Notes: generated by a model not told the origin, from the sequence alone. 64,000 nucleotides of DNA from an uncultured Thiotrichaceae bacterium (GCA_937925855.1 CALAMO010000035.1:32509-96508), one strand, 5' to 3'. Positions 1 to 8,709 are shown, numbered from the stretch's first letter. Numbers and translations are program-made.

Positions 1-125
1 TTATGCCAGTGGCGATGATTGCTGAGGGTGTGGAGGTCGAGATTGAAATTTTAGGTCAGAAGCGCCGCGCGCGCGTGCTAACGCAGCCGCTCTATGATGC
101 GGATGCGCGTTTGTTAAGGGGCTAA
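1..125 (+). CDS. C-terminal end of a GcvT-like (dimethylglycine/sarcosine dehydrogenase type) protein, partial
   Basis: The window opens inside a plus-strand reading frame that stops at TAA 123-125. The visible 40 residues contain VEVEIEILGQ, RARVL, QPLYDADARLLRG, which is the typical end of the aminomethyltransferase (GcvT) C-terminal barrel found in dimethylglycine or sarcosine dehydrogenases. Such enzymes demethylate glycine derivatives using FAD and tetrahydrofolate. The catalytic parts lie outside the window, so the substrate cannot be named. The call rests on this short tail only. Confidence 0.55.
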   Translation, partial: MPVAMIAEGVEVEIEILGQKRRARVLTQPLYDADARLLRG

Positions 126-210
126 CCTTGTCCCTGCCCAAAAAACCATATCGCCGTCATTACTGAACCCATCGGTCGTTATCGATCGGATACTATTAAT
201 CGAGGAAATC

Positions 211-1026
211 ATGTCCACCACCCCATTAAGTCACGATGCGCTGCGCCAACTGTCCGCTACCTTAGTTTCTGCCCGCCGCACAGGTCAAACGCTCGACCAA
301 TACCCCGGCCCAGTGCCAACGACATTAGCAGAGGGCTATGCCATACAGGATTTATCGCTCGCCGCGGTGACGGAAGACATTGTAGGTTGGAAAATTGGCA
401 TGGTGCCGCCCGAACTGCGCGCGGTCATGCAGGTAGAGCGTCTCATGGGACCAGTTTTCGATAGCCTGAGTCACGTTGTTGGTCATGCTCATCACGATGA
501 TGAAAAAATCACTATACCGGTGTTCGACGGTGGCTTTATCGCGATTGAAGCCGAGTTGATTTTAGAGCTGGCCGTAGACATTGCGCCCGGTAGCGTCGAT
601 ACGACTAAGGGGGTGGCACAATACGTTAAAGCGGCCTATGCGGGTATTGAAATTGCCAGTAGCCCAGTGCCGGATCTTAATGACTATGGCCCTGCGGCTA
701 TCGCCAGCGACTTTGGTAATAATCACGGTATGGTTGTGGGCGCGCCGCTTGCAGACTGGCAGTCAAGCTTGGCTGAGATAGAAACCAAGGTGTTGATCAA
801 TGGCAAGCTCATCAATGCTGCCCCTGCGAATAACGTGCTGAATGGTCAACTGGCCGCCTTGGCTTACCTGATTGACTGTGCGGCGCAGCGTGAGATTACA
901 CTCCGGGCCGGGGCACTCATCTGTTCTGGCGCGATTACCGGTGTGCATGAAACGGTGGTGGGTGCGAGCGCCAGTGTAAGCTTTGGGACAGCGAATCAAC
1001 TTAACGTGGAGTTTGTTGCATTATAG
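211..1026 (+). CDS. 2-keto-4-pentenoate hydratase family protein (MhpD-like)
   Basis: This 271-residue protein matches the 2-keto-4-pentenoate hydratase / 4-oxalocrotonate decarboxylase branch of the fumarylacetoacetate hydrolase superfamily. These enzymes add water to a 2-hydroxypentadienoate in meta-cleavage pathways for aromatic compounds. Family-like stretches are VGWKIGMVPPELRAVMQ (about residues 57-73), GPVFDSL (80-86), FIAIEAELILEL (about 107-118) and the late LICSGAITGVHE. The length is normal. The start at 211 follows a good ribosome site, GAGGAAA. The neighbouring FAH-family gene and the dioxygenase remnant fit an aromatic-degradation cluster. The true substrate is an inference. Confidence 0.8.
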   Translation: MSTTPLSHDALRQLSATLVSARRTGQTLDQYPGPVPTTLAEGYAIQDLSLAAVTEDIVGWKIGMVPPELRAVMQVERLMGPVFDSLSHVVGHAHHDDEKITIPVFDGGFIAIEAELILELAVDIAPGSVDTTKGVAQYVKAAYAGIEIASSPVPDLNDYGPAAIASDFGNNHGMVVGAPLADWQSSLAEIETKVLINGKLINAAPANNVLNGQLAALAYLIDCAAQREITLRAGALICSGAITGVHETVVGASASVSFGTANQLNVEFVAL

Positions 1027-2369
1027 GCGCGCCTATCCCAACGACCCGAGAAATCTTCGCGCTGTCCTGGCCGATGGCGCTGCGCGCGGTGATGATGTTC
1101 TCGATAGCGATTATCGATCTTTATCTGGTGTCATTTCTAGGCGAGGCCGCCGTGGCTGCGATTGGTCTTGCGACGGTGATCACGGGTTTGGTCATGGGCT
1201 GTACGTTTGCGTTTGCCAATGCCATGCAAATCCGAGTGGCACAAGCCTATGGTAGCGCCGATCCGCTGGAGCTGAAAACAGCATTTTATAGCGGGCTAGT
1301 GATTAACGTTCTGATTGTGCTTGGCGGTATCCTACTAATTCTGGTGTTTGGCTATCCGCTGCTAGCGCTGATGGCGCATACGCCACTAATTGCGGCTGGG
1401 GCGGCGGGGTACCTGAGCGTCTTTCTGCTGGTGTTACTGGCTGAAGCGGTTAGCAGCGTCCTGACGAGTCATTTCAACGGCTGTAGACGCACCAAGCTGG
1501 CTTTCTACAGCTTTTTGATTTCAGCTCCGGTGAATATCGGATCGAGCATCCTCCTCATCTTCGGGTTATATGGCTTCCCGCAAATGGGGCTGGTAGGGGC
1601 GGCATGGGGCTCATTCTTGGGGGCATTGCTGCGTTTACTTTATTTGGCGGTGATGTTTTATCGTGCGCACGGTTTGTTTACTGAGGTGGCCGGTTGGCTG
1701 CATGGCAGCTTAAGCCGCGCTGCTGGCAAGCAGTTCAGTTTTTCCTGGCCGATTGCGGCAACCTTCGTCAGCATGACCTTTGCTAACCAAGTCTGCATGG
1801 CGATTTACGCGAACCTCAACGTTTATCAGTTTGCGGCGATGACATTGATCGCCCCTTGGGTGAGGATTGCAGGACAGCTAAGCTATACCTGGGCACAGGC
1901 CACTGGGATATTAGTGGCACAGTTACTCGGTCAAGCCTTATCTGCGGCGGCGCTTGATACGTTTTTGAGCCGTGCCTGGCGCGGGGCTTTTGTGGCTGCG
2001 ATGCTGGTTGCGCTGGCCTACGCCTTGATTATCTTTGCAAGTCGCTGGATTTATGCTGATTTGGCGGAGGAAACTCGCATGGCCCTGCTAAGTTTGTTGC
2101 CCGTTTTATTACTGGTAGCGTTTCCACGCACCTCAAATTCGGTTTGTGGTAATGTGCTTCGTGCTTCTGGCGATACTCAGTCGTCGATGAATATTCATCT
2201 GGCAGCCAACTGGCTATTTATGGTGCCGATGACGGCGTTTTTTGTGCTGGTGTTGGACTTGTCGGTGCTTTGGGTGTTTGCGCTTACGCTGCTGGAGGAA
2301 CTGGTGAAGTTTCCGTTTTTCCATCGCCGTATCTGGAGCAAGGAATGGCATAACTTAAAGAAGGCATGA
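1020..2369 (+). CDS. MATE-family multidrug/metabolite exporter, non-standard start
   Basis: A MATE-type exporter, which expels organic cations or drugs using a proton or sodium gradient. The protein is almost wholly hydrophobic, with about twelve membrane segments and the family's usual opening, TREIFALSWPMALRAVMM. The first ATG (1074) would cut off this opening. The frame is open from 1005 but holds no ATG, GTG or TTG before 1074. ATT at 1020, eight bases after GGAG (1008-1011) and overlapping the stop of the hydratase gene, is therefore the likely start, giving 449 residues. The substrate is unknown. The overlap suggests co-translation with the hydratase. Confidence 0.75.
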   Translation: MIGAPIPTTREIFALSWPMALRAVMMFSIAIIDLYLVSFLGEAAVAAIGLATVITGLVMGCTFAFANAMQIRVAQAYGSADPLELKTAFYSGLVINVLIVLGGILLILVFGYPLLALMAHTPLIAAGAAGYLSVFLLVLLAEAVSSVLTSHFNGCRRTKLAFYSFLISAPVNIGSSILLIFGLYGFPQMGLVGAAWGSFLGALLRLLYLAVMFYRAHGLFTEVAGWLHGSLSRAAGKQFSFSWPIAATFVSMTFANQVCMAIYANLNVYQFAAMTLIAPWVRIAGQLSYTWAQATGILVAQLLGQALSAAALDTFLSRAWRGAFVAAMLVALAYALIIFASRWIYADLAEETRMALLSLLPVLLLVAFPRTSNSVCGNVLRASGDTQSSMNIHLAANWLFMVPMTAFFVLVLDLSVLWVFALTLLEELVKFPFFHRRIWSKEWHNLKKA

Positions 2370-2433
2370 GGGTGTTGCTTGGGGGGTTGGCTAAAGCGTG
2401 GTGAATTTGGATCGGGTGGGATAACAACCTGGG

Positions 2434-2658
2434 TTGGTCAGCCCCAATGAAAGCAAACAGCATTGCGCAACAGCCGAACACTGCGCGCAGCAGATTCAGC
2501 TCGGACTGCTGGTGACGCTTGGCTTAGGCCTAGTGGGTGATGAGCATGGTGCGATTTTAGACTATGTACTCAATGGTGATACAGCGCGCGCGGTTGGTGA
2601 ATTGCGCTCACATTACCACAAGACCGGGAAATTATTATCAATAATGCTTACAAAGTGA
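2434..2658 (+). pseudogene. Remnant of a GntR-family (FCD domain) transcription regulator
   Basis: About 74 codons survive. The stretch DEHGAILDYVLNGDTARAVGELRSHYHKT resembles the last helices of the FCD effector-binding domain of GntR regulators, which often read 'EHxAILDAVxxGDxxxAxxxLRxHxxxT'. No winged-helix DNA-binding part is found upstream. The frame before 2434 is broken by stops at about 2391 and 2418. It lies between two catabolic genes, where a GntR repressor would be expected. It is most likely a dead regulator; a small expressed protein cannot be excluded. Confidence 0.45.
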
Positions 2659-2717
2659 AACACCATTAGCTTAGCTACCCCAAATTTATCTATATAATCA
2701 GAACTTATAGGATCACC

Positions 2718-3584
2718 ATGAGATTTGTATCATTTTCACGCGCTGGCGATAACCGCATGGGTTGCCCACGCGACGGCCAGATTGTTGATTTATCGATAGC
2801 GGCCCCCGAACTGGCGACGGATTTACTGAGTTTATTACAACAGGGGCCAGCCGCGATGCAGCAGGCCGCTGCTGCCGCTAAAAACGCACCGAGCGCTGCT
2901 TTAATAGCAGCCGATTCGATTAGCTATTTGCCGCTTATTCCGCGTCCGCCAAAAATTATTTGTATTGGGCGTAATTACGCGGCCCACGCGAAAGAGGGCG
3001 GTGCGGAACCGCCGACATACCCAGAAATCTTCTATCGCGGTGCCACCTCGCTACTCGCGCATAATGCGCCGATTATACGCCCGCGGTGTTCAGACAAACT
3101 CGACTACGAGGCCGAGTTAGTTGCTATTGTGGGCAAGACGGCTCGCCATGTCACCAGAGAGAACGGATTGGACTATATCGCAGGCTACTCGCTGTTTAAT
3201 GACGCTACATTGCGTGATTACCAGCGCAAAAGCACGCAGTGGACGATTGGTAAGAATTTCGATCATACCGGCGCATTTGGCCCTGAATTTGTCTCGGCAG
3301 ATGAGCTACCGGCGGGCGCGCATGGCCTGCGCATCCAATCCCGTTTAAATGGCACGGTGATGCAGGACGCTAATACGCAGGATTTTATTTTCCCCATCGA
3401 TGATTTGGTGGCCAAGCTGAGCGAGTGTATGACCTTAGAGCCAGGCGATGTCATTGTCACCGGCACCCCCGCAGGTGTGGGCTATGCGCGGCAGCCGCCG
3501 GTTTATATGCAACAGGGCGATGTGTGTGAAATAGAAATCGAAGGGATTGGCACGCTCAGCAATCCTGTCGTGGATGAGGCTTGA
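2718..3584 (+). CDS. Fumarylacetoacetate hydrolase family protein
   Basis: A 288-residue member of the FAH superfamily (2-hydroxyhepta-2,4-diene-1,7-dioate isomerase / acylpyruvase type). The N-terminal region (1-70) is variable. The conserved catalytic fold begins at KIICIGRNYAAHAKEGG (about 80-96). Metal-binding acidic residues occur in LDYEAELVAIVGK (about 127-139), and GYSLFNDATLRDYQ and GDVIVTGTPAGVGYARQPP are family hallmarks. Such enzymes cleave or isomerise ring-fission products in aromatic catabolism. The ATG follows TATAGGATCACC. It is probably part of the same pathway as the hydratase at 211. Confidence 0.85.
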   Translation: MRFVSFSRAGDNRMGCPRDGQIVDLSIAAPELATDLLSLLQQGPAAMQQAAAAAKNAPSAALIAADSISYLPLIPRPPKIICIGRNYAAHAKEGGAEPPTYPEIFYRGATSLLAHNAPIIRPRCSDKLDYEAELVAIVGKTARHVTRENGLDYIAGYSLFNDATLRDYQRKSTQWTIGKNFDHTGAFGPEFVSADELPAGAHGLRIQSRLNGTVMQDANTQDFIFPIDDLVAKLSECMTLEPGDVIVTGTPAGVGYARQPPVYMQQGDVCEIEIEGIGTLSNPVVDEA

Positions 3585-3608
3585 GGCTATAGACCAAGGA
3601 GCAACACT

Positions 3609-3980
3609 ATGCGCGATGTAACCGCCGACAACCTCAGCACAGTCTTTAATAGCTACATGGGGCCGGATATTAATCCGCGGCTGCGGGAGGTGATGAGTTC
3701 ATTGGTACATCATCTACACGCCTTTGCGAAAGATGTGAACCTAACCCACACCGAGTGGGAAGTCAAAGCACCGGGCTATCGTAATTTGGTGACGGAAGTT
3801 TTTCCTGAGGATGACCCTTATCTGGATCAGGATACCGTGTTTGGGGTGCGTGAGGATTTGGTGATGCGTTATCAGGAGATGCCTGCTGCTAGCTTTCCAG
3901 CGGGTTTTGAGCTATCGGGCAGCGTTGATCAGCCTTATTTGCAGGTAGATTTTGATCTTACGCTGGTGGCAGATGAGTGA
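3609..3980 (+). pseudogene. Intradiol ring-cleavage dioxygenase with internal deletion of the catalytic core
   Basis: The first 50 or so residues (RDVTADNLSTVF, PRLREVMSSLVHHLHAFAKDVNLTHTEWE) match the N-terminal helical domain of catechol/hydroxyquinol 1,2-dioxygenases. The next residues (KAPGYRNLVTEVFPEDDPYLDQDTVFGVREDLV) match the C-terminal end of the same enzymes. The middle, which carries the two Tyr and two His iron ligands, is missing, so the joint at about residue 50 is in frame. Normal enzymes have about 280-300 residues; this one has 123. It keeps a good ribosome site (AAGGAG). It cannot be an active dioxygenase and is best read as a decayed gene. Confidence 0.7.
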
Positions 3981-4108
3981 AATTACAAGCTGCCCTGACC
4001 GTGTGAGTATTCTCCCAGTCCTGAATGCCAACAAAATCTAACATACCAGCTGTTTTTTTAGTATATTAGTTTGTAAACGGTTAATAGGCTAATCTGCCCG
4101 AGGATGCT

Positions 4109-6901
4109 ATGAATTATCTAAACGTCACCTCCTTACTCGTGCTGCTTGCCCTGAGCAATGTCGCTTATGCAAACACCGCTTGTGATGCGAACGGTAATCT
4201 AACGATCGTTTCCGCCACGGATGATGGTCTGTACGAGGAAACCCACGGCCCGGAAAACTCGATTGATGGTGATTTTGATCCCGATTCACGCTGGTCGAAT
4301 CAATCGCAGGGTAAACCTAAAAATCTATTGCTTGATCTGGGTGCGCAGCAGACGCTCAAATCCCTCAGTATTGCCTGGTATAAAGGCGATAGTCGCAAGG
4401 CATCATTTGCCGTAGCGGCATCAGCCGACGGGGTCGATTATCAAACTATCATCGCGGAGCGTCAGTCGGGTGGTACCACGTTAGCATTCGAAGCTTACGA
4501 TTTTGACGACGTCAAGGCGCAGTTTGTCCGTATCGCCAGCAATGGTAATGAAAGCAATGACTGGAACAGTATTGTAGAAGTTGCTGCTTACGGCTGTGGG
4601 GTTGCCGTACAAAAACCAGAAAAGCCGGTACTGACTGAGCGCAAAGGCGCGGGTTTGTTTGGGCTTGATCCGCAAAAAACACCGGGTGAGAATTTCGATC
4701 TGAGCGGCTGGTATGTGACTACGCCTGCTGATGATGACGGTGACGGTAAATCTGACAGCGTTTACGAAAACGAGCTGGCCGCTGGCTGGACTGATCCACG
4801 TTATTTCTACACTGATCCGGCTACCGGCGGTATGGTGTTTCGGGTGACACCGGCGGGCGCGAAGACCTCCAAGAATACCAGCTACACCCGCACTGAGCTG
4901 CGCGGTATGCTGCGTAAGGGGGATTACAGTATCGAAACCCGGAACGACAATGGCTATCCGAACAAGAACAATTGGGTTTTCTCCTCTGCGCCTTTAGCAG
5001 CAAAGGCAGCAGCAGCGGGCGTAGACGGTAAATTGACCGCCACCCTGGCGGTGAATCAGGTGACTCGTCAGGGTAAACGTTATCAGGTTGGCCGCGTCGT
5101 TATCGGGCAGATCCACGCCAAAAATGATGAGCCCATCCGGCTGTATTACCGCAAGTTACCACAGAATAAATACGGCTCGATCTACTTCGCACACGACCCG
5201 GAAATCGGTAAAGAAACCTGGGTTGATGTGATTGGCGGGCGCGGCGACCGGATTGCTAATCCTGATGATGGCATTGCCCTGGATGAAGTCTTCAGCTATG
5301 AGATCGAAGTTAAAGGTGAGCCAGAAAAGGGTAAAACCATTCCAATGCTGTACCTGAAAATTATTCGTGATGATGGCACTGAAGTGGTCGCTAAACCTTT
5401 CGACATGCGTGCCAGCGGCTTTAGTGCCGAAGACGAGTTCATGTTTTTCAAGGCCGGGGCCTATACCGGCAACAATTCCAGCCCGGAACCCGAAACTGAT
5501 TTCGACCGGGTGATCTTCTACAAACTTGATTATTCCCATGACATAGCGCCTTCTGGCCCCTGGATTAAAAAGATCATTGCCCGCGAGAAGGAAAAAGCAT
5601 TGGCTTTGCTGACTGAAGTCACGCCGCCACACCCCGCCGTCGCAGGCGTCATTATTGATGACAGCTTTACCGATGGCGACCGTGAAGGCGGAGCCGACCC
5701 GCAGGGCGGTATCTGGTGGACAACCAGTTCAAAGCAGGCAATTGAAATAGCACCGGGCAAGCTGGGACTGGTGGCTGGAACCGCCGGACGTGGTATTCGC
5801 ACCACCTTTACCCCACAAACCCTGTCTGTGGGGCAAACCATCAAAGCCTCGTTCACTTTTACGACCCCCGAAACCGTTGGTGTTGACCGGCAGGATGCGC
5901 TGCGAGTCGGCCTGCATGACCGGCTGGAGCGTGCCGAACTGGAAGCTGACCAGAGTGCGTCGTCCGGCAGCCCGAACGCGCTTTATAATGCCTTACCCGG
6001 CTATATGGTGACCTTCGATGTGAACCGTGAGGATCCATCATTGAACAATGTTGAGGTGCGTAAGCATGACCGCACCCGTGAGATTGGTCGCCTGATGGGG
6101 ACTTACAAAGCTTACCCATTGCTGGGAGAGGGGGGGGATAGTTTCACCTTTGAAGCCAATAAAACCTATAACGGCAACATGACGCTTGAGAAGACGGATA
6201 AAGGACTCGTTATTTCAGGATCATTGAGCAATGAGAGCGGCCCGATGACTTCCTTCAGTTATGTTGATGAAGGCAGCGCAGTGAATAATATCGGTATGCT
6301 TTCATTCCATGTCAACAGCAAAACATTCGGCTCCTCCGGGTCGCCGGACAAGCCCGACAATGGCATTGATTTTAATAATGTGAAGGTAGAGGTGCTGGGT
6401 GGAACACAGGAGGCTGCGGTTCAGGGTGCTGCTAACCCACCTAAGCTGAAAACGCCTGCGCCGGTAATTTATCTCACCGATAATCTGGATGAAGCCGATC
6501 AACTGGGCTGGTGTATTGATACCGTGGGCCGGGGATTTGCTGACAAGCTACACGCACATTCCTGTAAACCTAGAGGTGGTGATGTGCAGTTTGCTTACAA
6601 TCAGGATAGCTTGCAAATCGCCTCCGCGACTTATGAGAACAAGTGCGCTAGTTTGGAAGGGGCCGCTCAGGCTGGGACTAAATTGGGTCTGCTTGATTGC
6701 AATGCAGATGAGGTGGCGCAGCAGTTTGTTTACGCTGCTCAAACCGGACGTTTTCATCCCAAAGCCGATGATTCACTCTGTTTGGCCGTTGGGGAAGGTA
6801 GTCGCTCTGCTGGCCCGTTTATGTCGCGTGCTTTAGCGCTAGCATCGTGTGCAGCAACAGAGCCGAAGTTTATGCATTGGACAATAGTAGTTGGTAATTA
6901 G
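4109..6901 (+). CDS. Secreted multidomain alginate lyase (PL7) with discoidin-like and ricin-like carbohydrate-binding domains
   Basis: A 930-residue exported polysaccharide lyase. Residues 1-22 form a signal peptide ending AYA. Residues about 25-165 look like an F5/8 type C (CBM32-like) module. Residues about 185-485 carry all three PL7 alginate-lyase motifs: RTELRG, GQIHA and FFKAGAY. PL7 enzymes break 1,4-linked uronates in alginate by beta-elimination. Residues about 510-765 form a further beta-sandwich-like module of unknown role. Residues about 790-930 (WCIDTVG, CASLEGA, LGLLDCN, LCLAVGEG) resemble a ricin-type beta-trefoil lectin. It stands alone between decayed genes. The PL7 call is firm; the outer domains are less certain. 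Confidence 0.88.
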   Translation: MNYLNVTSLLVLLALSNVAYANTACDANGNLTIVSATDDGLYEETHGPENSIDGDFDPDSRWSNQSQGKPKNLLLDLGAQQTLKSLSIAWYKGDSRKASFAVAASADGVDYQTIIAERQSGGTTLAFEAYDFDDVKAQFVRIASNGNESNDWNSIVEVAAYGCGVAVQKPEKPVLTERKGAGLFGLDPQKTPGENFDLSGWYVTTPADDDGDGKSDSVYENELAAGWTDPRYFYTDPATGGMVFRVTPAGAKTSKNTSYTRTELRGMLRKGDYSIETRNDNGYPNKNNWVFSSAPLAAKAAAAGVDGKLTATLAVNQVTRQGKRYQVGRVVIGQIHAKNDEPIRLYYRKLPQNKYGSIYFAHDPEIGKETWVDVIGGRGDRIANPDDGIALDEVFSYEIEVKGEPEKGKTIPMLYLKIIRDDGTEVVAKPFDMRASGFSAEDEFMFFKAGAYTGNNSSPEPETDFDRVIFYKLDYSHDIAPSGPWIKKIIAREKEKALALLTEVTPPHPAVAGVIIDDSFTDGDREGGADPQGGIWWTTSSKQAIEIAPGKLGLVAGTAGRGIRTTFTPQTLSVGQTIKASFTFTTPETVGVDRQDALRVGLHDRLERAELEADQSASSGSPNALYNALPGYMVTFDVNREDPSLNNVEVRKHDRTREIGRLMGTYKAYPLLGEGGDSFTFEANKTYNGNMTLEKTDKGLVISGSLSNESGPMTSFSYVDEGSAVNNIGMLSFHVNSKTFGSSGSPDKPDNGIDFNNVKVEVLGGTQEAAVQGAANPPKLKTPAPVIYLTDNLDEADQLGWCIDTVGRGFADKLHAHSCKPRGGDVQFAYNQDSLQIASATYENKCASLEGAAQAGTKLGLLDCNADEVAQQFVYAAQTGRFHPKADDSLCLAVGEGSRSAGPFMSRALALASCAATEPKFMHWTIVVGN

Positions 6902-6910
6902 GGACTGGCC

Positions 6911-7013
6911 TTATCCAATATCATAGCGGTAGACATTGGTTTCTCTGAGCTGAAAACCGACTTTCTTATACAGCTCATTAGCAGCAATAACCACAAACTG
7001 ATGACGTGCTGCA
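6911..7013 (-). pseudogene. C-terminal remnant of a GNAT acetyltransferase
   Basis: On the minus strand, about 30 codons read RHQFVVIAANELYKKVGFQ, then LRETNVYRYDIG and a stop. The string 'NELYKKVGF...YRYD' is the usual end of GCN5-related N-acetyltransferases, where the LY-x-K-x-GF segment binds acetyl-CoA. The rest of the gene is absent, because the opposite strand immediately carries the GST fragment. It is a gene end left by deletion. Confidence 0.45.
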
Positions 7014-7413
7014 GCAGCAAAAACAGATCGCGGATCTCGCGTTCCTTGCGGCCACGGTACATCCCTTAGTGACCCGGATCGCTATGCCAATGTTCTTCAT
7101 GGATGAAGGCGACCCCTTCCAGACGATTCGTCCTAAAGGCATCGCGGGCATGAACCCTGTGATGACGATAATTAATGACCGGCTAAAGCCGGGCAGCTGG
7201 TGGTATGGTGATGAGTGGTCGATTTTTGATGGTTATTTGTTCTGGGCCTGGTGGCGGATTACGGGTGTTGGATTTCCGCAGGATGCTTTTCCGAATATTA
7301 TTGATCACGCCGCAAGGATTATCGAACGCCCTTCAGTCGCGCGGGCGATGGCGCATGAGGCGGCGAATATCGAGATACTGAAAGCTGAAGGTTTGTATAA
7401 GGCCCTCAAATGA
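7006..7413 (+). pseudogene. C-terminal domain fragment of a glutathione S-transferase-like protein
   Basis: The 135 residues resemble only the all-helical C-terminal domain of glutathione S-transferases: FLAATVHPLVTRIAMP, WWYGDEWSIFDGYLFWAWWRITGVGFP, and FPNIIDHAARIIERPSVARAM near the end. The thioredoxin-like N-terminal domain that binds glutathione is missing, because the upstream DNA is a minus-strand acetyltransferase tail. The fragment is therefore probably not a working enzyme. The apparent start at 7006 is arbitrary. Confidence 0.5.
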
Positions 7414-7462
7414 GCCGGTCTGAGGTTCGTTCTGTGGATTGCCTATTAATTTTGTTTAGCAT

Positions 7463-7655
7463 TTAGTACAAATCCGGGTGCTCTTGATCATAAGCACGTT
7501 GGAACGCTAAGGCCGTATCCCGCTGATTCCAGACCAGAGCGATGTAAGCGCCGGGCTTCAGGATGCGTTTGAATTCTGTTTTTGTCGCCGTAGGCTCGAA
7601 CTAGTGAAAGGCCTGTGCGGCCACAATCAGATCTACCGATTCATCTTCCAGGTCT
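7463..7655 (-). pseudogene. Remnant of a SAM-dependent methyltransferase with a nonsense codon
   Basis: The minus strand reads DLEDESVDLIVAAQAFH, then TAG, then FEPTATKTEFKRILKPGAY, IALVWNQRDT and on to HPDLY and a stop. This is the middle of a class I methyltransferase, where 'AQAFHWF' and 'EFxRILKPGGxxxLVWN' are standard. The TAG stands exactly where Trp (TGG) is expected. Its 5' end runs into the HD-domain fragment in another frame. It is clearly inactive. Confidence 0.5.
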
Positions 7656-7890
7656 GTCGTCTTAGAGTATCGCCAGCGCCAATTTCACCAAGGTCATGGA
7701 TGAGTGCGAGCTGGATCAGTTTGGGAATATCGTAATCTTCACTCAGATACTCGGCAAACGCCCAGCAGGCCATTGCAAGGTGCCAGGAATGTTCAGCGGA
7801 ATTTTCGAGGCGATGACCGCCGTTGATGTAGCTGCGCCGCTCCACTGTTTTTAGTGCGTCGAGCTTTAGCAGGAAGTCAGTGATTTTTTA
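7633..7890 (-). pseudogene. N-terminal remnant of an HD-domain phosphohydrolase (YfbR/HDDC2-like)
   Basis: Minus-strand residues FLLKLDALKTVERRSYINGG, then RLENSAEHSWHLAMACWAFAEYL and LALIHDLGEIGAGDT match the start of HD-domain 5'-nucleotidase-like proteins. The metal-binding His (AEHSWH) and the HD pair (IHDLGEI) are seen. The frame breaks within the first codons (an A-rich run after ATGACT near 7892) and again after GAGDT, where it joins the methyltransferase remnant. Both a 5' frameshift and 3' loss make it a pseudogene. Confidence 0.5.
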
Positions 7891-7897
7891 GTCATGA

Positions 7898-8383
7898 TTA
7901 GGCCTTTAACTGTCCCCGAACCTGCTTAACTAAGGCATCTGACAAACGCATTCCCCCAGCCAGCGCCCGATCAAGCAAATCCAAAGCCTGTTTATTGCTC
8001 ATCACTTGCTGGCGTACAGCCAGAATCAATAGCCCAGCAAAACCCGTTATTTTAACGCCCATTTGGTGAGCAATTTGCCGTCCCTTGCGCTCATCAATGA
8101 TGAGAGGTAACTGCCAGCTAACCGCTAATTCAATCGCATTGGCTTCACCTGCATCAAGCAGCAAAGATAGCGTATCGAGACGACTTGAAGGATTTACGAT
8201 TACCTGTTCAAAACAACCGAGCTGATCTAATGTTTTGGCAATATCAGGTGATCCGGCCTGGATTTCACTAAGGACAACCTCGGGTATTAATACGCGCTCA
8301 AACAGTTCGCCTAATAAATCCAGCGACTCAAGCTTTTCCAGCACAATTAAACTGCTGGTATCGCTTACAATGATGACACTCAT
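7898..8383 (-). CDS. PIN-like toxin of a toxin-antitoxin pair (DUF3368 family)
   Basis: A 161-residue PIN-type protein of the DUF3368 kind, expected to be a magnesium-dependent RNase toxin. Acidic residues are at SDTSSLIVL (Asp8), DAGEANAIEL (Glu near 89) and LIIDERKGRQIA (Asp near 106), and the later segment VKITGFAGLLILAV is typical. Its start overlaps the stop of the upstream antitoxin by four bases (ATGA, 8380-8383), so the two are translated together. RNA cleavage is assumed from the fold. Confidence 0.7.
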   Translation of the reverse strand: MSVIIVSDTSSLIVLEKLESLDLLGELFERVLIPEVVLSEIQAGSPDIAKTLDQLGCFEQVIVNPSSRLDTLSLLLDAGEANAIELAVSWQLPLIIDERKGRQIAHQMGVKITGFAGLLILAVRQQVMSNKQALDLLDRALAGGMRLSDALVKQVRGQLKA

Positions 8384-8709
8384 GCCGGAAACAGCTGTTC
8401 AAGTGTCTGTAAATCCTGCTCCAAATCATAATCAGCAAACGGAATATTGAGTTCGCCCAGTAGTTTTAAGGTCTGGTGTTTGTTTTTGTCTAAGGCTTCC
8501 GCAAGCTGACCGAGGCTAATATCACCGGCTTGAAAGGCTTTAATCACCATCCAGTGCCGAAAGCCATTTTCCATTAGACCATCACTAAACGGTAGCGCAA
8601 GGCCCAGTGGCTTGCCACGCCGCGTTATCAATGTGTATTCATCACTACCTAGCGACTTGCTCAGTTTGCCGGGGTTAGTCTGTAATTCTTTGATGCCGAT
8701 GGTGTTCAT
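8380..8709 (-). CDS. Antitoxin partner of the PIN-like toxin (UPF0175-like)
   Basis: This 109-residue protein lies directly upstream of the PIN-type gene and overlaps it by four bases. The N-terminal part (IGIKELQTNPGKLSKSLGSDEYTLITRRGKPLGLALPF) resembles Phd/YefM-type DNA-binding antitoxins. The C-terminal part (FQAGDISLGQLAEALDKNKHQTLKLLGELNIPFADYDLEQDL) matches UPF0175 proteins, the usual partners of DUF3368 toxins. It probably represses its own promoter and binds the toxin. A TATAAT-like sequence lies on the minus strand at 8742-8747. Confidence 0.68.
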   Translation of the reverse strand: MNTIGIKELQTNPGKLSKSLGSDEYTLITRRGKPLGLALPFSDGLMENGFRHWMVIKAFQAGDISLGQLAEALDKNKHQTLKLLGELNIPFADYDLEQDLQTLEQLFPA

